Positions 6,495 through 10,090 of a stretch of 10,090 nucleotides of DNA are shown here, one piece after another. Both the position numbers and the translations under genes were made by a program. The notes under the pieces were generated by a model, which was not told the origin of the DNA, searched no databases, and worked only from the letters and a program-made list of their open reading frames with translations. Within the stretch, counting starts at the first letter, position 1. Each line of letters begins with the position of its first letter. Source of the DNA: Stramenopiles sp. TOSAG23-3 (taxonomy: Eukaryota; Sar); contig LT642848.1 in the NCBI GenBank assembly GCA_900128585.1, positions 1 to 10,090 of the forward strand. The letters are read 5' to 3'.

Positions 6495-8393
6495 TTATTC
6501 GGTCTGGGTTTCATAATAGCACACCGTCCCGGCCTCACCACTTTTGGCGTACAACTTCTTGATCCATCCGGTCCCCAGTTCACCCGCTGATCCGACGTTT
6601 CCAGGGTTGAAATTGAAACTTCTGGTTTCTACTTTGGTATGTAAGTCTACCTCTAGCTTTGACTTCTCCGTTGCACTCTCTTTGCATTTCTGGGTCGTCC
6701 TGAACAGCGACACCAATTCTGGAACAACATTGGGCAAAATCGGACCGCTAAGCTCCAGCGCATGGAACTCCCCCTTTTCCACCCGGACGGTAGAATTTCT
6801 CGTCACTTCCAACGATCGAGTCGTGGAGTTTTTGAAAGGGGTGCCGGAGAGCAAGACTGGCAGTTCGACCGGCTGAATTCCCATTTTCGAGAAGCGCATG
6901 TTCAAGAGGAAGTCAAAGACCCCTTGCACCGCCCACTCCCCGGTAACGTAGAGCGTGCTGTTCACACCATTCACGTCTTTCCCAGTCCTCCTTCGCATTC
7001 GTGTCTGCTGGCGACTTCCAGCAATTTCAGATGCATCCTGCAACAGCTTTAGCTCCCTTAATACATCATCATCGGTTTCCTCCTGAAGGTCCGTGTTGTT
7101 CGCATCGTGCGGCATGGTGTAAGGTATGGACAGCTTTCGCAAGGCCCCACGGAGCCCTCGGGTGGACGGACTAATGACAACCCTCGGGATAGACGCGCCC
7201 TTTCCGTTCTTATGCTGTTTGTGGTGCACAAACATCGCGGTGAACGATGTGTTAAAGTAAAAATGGCTGATTTTTTTCCTGCAAAACAAACCAAAGAGGG
7301 ACGAAAAGGCTTCTTCCCAATCCCGCTGCCGGCTATCAAAGAAGTTCGACAGCGCGTCTTTCATGCTAGTCTTGGCGTCGACATTCCCAAGCGACGAGCC
7401 CGACAAATTCCGGGTCGCTTTCTTCTTCAGCATTTCCGATTTTAGCAGGGCACTGCGTAGCCCCAAAAATGCAGGCGGCAGTTCTGCTGCAGGGTGAACG
7501 GCGTACATCAGGGCCTTCCGGAAATTCGCCGACGTGCTGCATTTTTCGCCGGTGTTACCACGAAGCATTCCACCCCATACAACGGGTGCCACCTGTTCAC
7601 CGGGAAGCGGGGCGTGAAACGCAGAGATTGCCTCCGATGCCTCAACACAAGATGCAATTTTTGCCCATTCAAAAGGAGCTTTCGAAAGGAACCTAACCCT
7701 TTGTTTAAGGGTGTAGTCGACTGGGCACGACCCCATGGGCCTGTACGCGGCGTCTGGTACGAGGGTCTTGGCCGCCCCTGCAGTTTCGTCTTCAGCTTCT
7801 CTTTCGGCCAACCCGATGGAATCGCCATCGCGCCATTCTAAACTAGCATCCCCAATGCTACTACCACTTTTGCCGCCCGCCCTTCCAGGGGCCGACGGCA
7901 TGAAGGAAGTAATGGAGCGCAGCAGTACGTCTAGCTGGGAAACTGTTTTCGCATCTTCTACCGTATTTTCCGCTGCGTCCATGCTATCCTCGTTGTTCTG
8001 AAAGCTCCTATCGTGCGACTCTGGCTCAAAATTATTCTTTGCCGGTTTAAACGTAGCAAACATATGTTGCGAACTGCCGCCAGCGATGTCCGGGCTGTTT
8101 GAAGAGTTGCGGCGAGACAGCGGCGCCGACGCCGAACGACGCAGACTACTTCCAAGAGAAGTGTCAACGGATGCCAACGAGGCGACAGAGAGGGTGTTTG
8201 CCCTGGTGCTGCCGACCCGGCTGGTTCCTAGCTTCTTCAGCAGTCCAAGACTGATGTTATCGTTCACAACGTTCTCTCTATTTTCTCTTTCACGCGCAGG
8301 GTTCATTTTCTTCCGCTTCTTCTCCTGCCGCAGGAATTCTTTCGCCGACAAACGACGCTTCCCCGCCCCTTTGCCTAACTGCCCGTCTGCCAT
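6495..8393 (-). CDS. DONSON: DONSON (downstream neighbour of SON) replication factor
   Basis: 632 residues from an ATG with G at -3; human DONSON is slightly shorter. DONSON helps load GINS onto MCM2-7 to build the CMG helicase and protects replication forks in the nucleus. The match runs along the C-terminal two thirds: CPVDYTLKQRVRFLSKAPFEWA begins at 223, then FRKALMYAVHP (291-301), DWEEAFSSLFGLFCRKK (358-374), the strongly conserved VVISPSTRGLRGALRK (405-420), FDFLLN (493-498), LPVLLSGTPF (511-520) and ALELSGPILP (545-554). The N-terminal 210 residues are low-complexity, Ser/Arg-rich and then acidic, with a basic block EKKRKK (24-29) that may be a nuclear signal; in animals the N-terminal region carries partner-binding motifs, but I cannot align them here. 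The last ~50 residues diverge from the animal ending. The gene is uninterrupted, without introns. Assigned by recognised motifs, not by a database search. Confidence 0.9.
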   Translation of the reverse strand: MADGQLGKGAGKRRLSAKEFLRQEKKRKKMNPARERENRENVVNDNISLGLLKKLGTSRVGSTRANTLSVASLASVDTSLGSSLRRSASAPLSRRNSSNSPDIAGGSSQHMFATFKPAKNNFEPESHDRSFQNNEDSMDAAENTVEDAKTVSQLDVLLRSITSFMPSAPGRAGGKSGSSIGDASLEWRDGDSIGLAEREAEDETAGAAKTLVPDAAYRPMGSCPVDYTLKQRVRFLSKAPFEWAKIASCVEASEAISAFHAPLPGEQVAPVVWGGMLRGNTGEKCSTSANFRKALMYAVHPAAELPPAFLGLRSALLKSEMLKKKATRNLSGSSLGNVDAKTSMKDALSNFFDSRQRDWEEAFSSLFGLFCRKKISHFYFNTSFTAMFVHHKQHKNGKGASIPRVVISPSTRGLRGALRKLSIPYTMPHDANNTDLQEETDDDVLRELKLLQDASEIAGSRQQTRMRRRTGKDVNGVNSTLYVTGEWAVQGVFDFLLNMRFSKMGIQPVELPVLLSGTPFKNSTTRSLEVTRNSTVRVEKGEFHALELSGPILPNVVPELVSLFRTTQKCKESATEKSKLEVDLHTKVETRSFNFNPGNVGSAGELGTGWIKKLYAKSGEAGTVCYYETQTE

Positions 8394-9414
8394 TACGTTC
8401 CTACAAAAGCGGCTCTGCCTCGGAGAGAGAATAAAAATTGATTAGAGTTTAACACCACACACAGACAAACACGCGATACAAACCGAACCGTTTGCTTGCA
8501 GGTAGTAGATACTATCGGATTCAACTCCTTTGCTCTTTCTTTTACAATGGATTCTTAACATTGTTTCTTTTATTCTTTTCTAGAACTGAAGTGGGACTTG
8601 TAGAGGTGCAAGTAGTAAATTCAACAAACTAATACAAGGGAAGGGGTAATTCAACGTTATATAGAGGGGATGATATACTAGATATTCGTACCGTACAATC
8701 GTATTACCACTTAGTACGTACCAAATAGTAATAACCAATAGTAAGTAAGAATAGAGAATACTAATTTGTTTATATAAGTAAGGATTTAGATTCCAGCTAT
8801 CAAAAAATAAAAGCGCGGCGGTGAGGTGGTTGGTTTGAGTGTATAACATAAAGATAGCATAGAACACAGTAATATTAATGGTTTGGCGGCAAACTTTGAA
8901 AGAAGGTGGTACAGCACAGGCACAGGCGGAAGAAGGAAAGAAAAGAGGAAGAATAATATTGATTAAACTTCTCCTTCCTCTTATTATTATGATGTTTTTA
9001 TTTGCCTTACACAACATAAAGTCCTATTTTATAGATTTTTTAGTTCTTCTTCTTTTCTTCTTCTTCTTTTCTACTTCTATTTAAAATACCACCACGTATA
9101 ATAATAAAAAAATCGAAGGAAGAAGAAGAAGAAAATTGCATAATATATTTGTTGTTCTTGCTGCTATAGAAGTTTTATGTGTAAGTGGTCAATATTTTAA
9201 ATGAGGGTACAGGTAATAATGTGGTGTTCTTCTCATGAAGTGTGTATATAATATTTAGTTTGTTTATAATTATATATATTATAATACTTCTTTCGAACGT
9301 GTGAAGCTCTAATAAAAAAATAAAAAGAAGAAACAAATAACTGAAGACGAGCCAATTGTTTGTCCATTTTTAAATATTCCTCGTATGCACATATATATAT
9401 TATTGGCGTGTTGT
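8394..9414. other. 1.02-kb AT-rich spacer
   Basis: It lies between the DONSON start and the stop of the RecD-like gene. 8394-8580 should hold the DONSON promoter; ATAAAAATT at 8430-8438 gives a TATA-like AATTTTTAT on the minus strand. 8580-9017 is open on the minus strand (145 codons), but the + strand here is purine-biased, which removes minus-strand stops, and the product is hydrophobic low-complexity, so I do not call a gene. 9240-9290 is nearly pure A/T with TATA palindromes. No RNA gene was recognised. Confidence 0.6.
9043..9135. repeat. Opposed TTC-rich and GAA-rich tracts
   Basis: 9043-9080 is a pyrimidine tract of TTC units and 9115-9135 is GGAAGAAGAAGAAG. They are near reverse complements about 35 bases apart and could pair as a hairpin or join in a triplex. 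They are probably independent GAA microsatellites like the tract at 101-284. Confidence 0.6.
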
Positions 9415-10090
9415 TTATGATTGGAATTTCACCACCTCCTCTAGCCCCAGGTCATCCCAAAGGTTTGATCGGTGGAATCGATCGGTCTGTTCTCCAACGG
9501 AATCTTCGACAAAACTACCATCGCTCATTTCTTGTATTAAAAACCACAGTCCCGTGTTTCTTTGGCTGGCGTTTACCTTTTTGATAGCTATTTGAAGCAT
9601 GCGAGGGGACCCAATGAAAATAGCAAGGCGCTCCGCGCGAGTAAGACCGGTGTACAACAGGTTTTTGGAAAGCATGTGGAAATGTTCGTTCAGGACTGGC
9701 ATTACGACAACGGGAAATTCGGACCCTTGGCTTTTGTGAATGGTGCACGCGTAGGCTAACCTTAAACGCTTCGATGCTGCGCCCTCGTACCGGCCTCTTC
9801 GCCCGCCGTCGAACTCCACAACGTACGCGCGCCCCCCTTTCGAATAGTACCTCTTCACAACTTTGCCGATCTCACCGTTCCACACCCCCAGGTTGTAATC
9901 GTTGGCGTCTTGCATGACGCGGTCGCCTACCGACAGAAGTCCGGGGTTCTTGCTATCTGCGTTTTCATTCACCGAAATTTGCACACGGTTGCATATGCTG
10001 GTGGTCCCACACTGGCCACGGACCATGGGGCTTAGGAACTGGACGTCGTTGCCAACGTCAAAGCCAAGGGATTTGATAAAATTCAACATT
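9415..10090 (-). CDS. RecD-family (RecD2-like) SF1B DNA helicase, C-terminal part
   Basis: The frame is open to the window's right edge, so the ATG at 10089 is just an internal Met and the N-terminal ATPase domain with the Walker motifs lies outside. The 224 visible residues show the RecD-type FLSPMVRGQCG (18-28), the SH3-like insert beginning VGDRVMQDANDYNLGVWNGE (54-73), motif V in YACTIHKSQGSEFPVVVMPV (113-132) with the IHKSQGSE nucleic-acid/ATP contact, and motif VI YTGLTRAERLAIFIGS (146-161) with the arginine finger R151 in TRA. RecD-family enzymes unwind DNA 5' to 3'. The family is mainly bacterial (RecD of RecBCD, RecD2); eukaryotic HELB is a distant relative. Bacterial-like spelling in a eukaryotic neighbourhood suggests organellar use or old transfer, but both are inference. 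The tail after motif VI (about 165-224) is acidic and unrecognised. Ends in TAA. Confidence 0.87.
   Translation of the reverse strand, partial: MLNFIKSLGFDVGNDVQFLSPMVRGQCGTTSICNRVQISVNENADSKNPGLLSVGDRVMQDANDYNLGVWNGEIGKVVKRYYSKGGRAYVVEFDGGRRGRYEGAASKRLRLAYACTIHKSQGSEFPVVVMPVLNEHFHMLSKNLLYTGLTRAERLAIFIGSPRMLQIAIKKVNASQRNTGLWFLIQEMSDGSFVEDSVGEQTDRFHRSNLWDDLGLEEVVKFQS

Noticed and set aside
7058-7841. Several frames of 93-115 codons overlapping DONSON in other frames
   Set aside because: They are antisense or shifted readings of a conserved coding region with no protein features.
8560-8583. Strong pyrimidine tract ending in TAG on the + strand, like a 3' splice site
   Set aside because: No coding exon follows it on the + strand, and the upstream donor candidate at 8504 has no coding exon either.
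8580-9017. 145-codon minus-strand frame starting with ATG
   Set aside because: The product is a hydrophobic Ile/Leu/Tyr-rich string without a recognisable domain, and the purine bias of the + strand here removes minus-strand stops. Transcript evidence could revive it.

Overview
The window is nuclear DNA from a eukaryote, most likely a single-celled protist or alga with a compact, intron-poor genome. It carries long, almost intron-free reading frames for typical eukaryotic proteins: a SUMO-type C48 protease, a two-pore-domain K+ channel, a TMTC-like ER glycosyltransferase and the replication factor DONSON. These are separated by AT-rich spacers full of microsatellites. Stops TAA and TGA end the large frames, so the standard code fits. 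I cannot name the lineage; a bacterial-style RecD helicase next to these genes suits an alga or other microbial eukaryote better than an animal or land plant, but that is inference.

Layout. 1-284: (GAAA)n and GAA-rich purine tracts. 354-1688 (+): ULP1/SENP-like protease with a complete catalytic set. 1689-2143: AT-rich spacer between convergent genes, with poly(A) signals and a 112-bp imperfect inverted repeat, one arm of which recurs near 6315. 2144-3904 (-): two-pore K+ channel with two EF-hands between its pore modules; its frame has no ATG ahead of the first membrane helix. 3789-5417 (-): TMTC-like multi-membrane glycosyltransferase with a short TPR tail, overlapping the channel frame by 116 nt in a different frame. 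5418-6494: a 1.08-kb spacer with AT microsatellites, a pyrimidine run, a possible small two-exon gene on the + strand (5868-6114) and clustered short palindromes. 6495-8393 (-): full-length DONSON. 8394-9414: AT-rich spacer with opposing pyrimidine/purine runs. 9415-10090 (-): C-terminal part of a RecD-family helicase that runs off the right edge.

The genes do not form a pathway. ULP1 and the channel converge; the four minus-strand genes lie head to tail and probably have separate promoters. DONSON and the RecD-like helicase both act on DNA, but their adjacency need not mean more than chance. The most interesting places are the channel's inter-pore EF-hands, the unexplained overlap between channel and glycosyltransferase frames, the candidate small spliced gene, and the repeat shared by two spacers.
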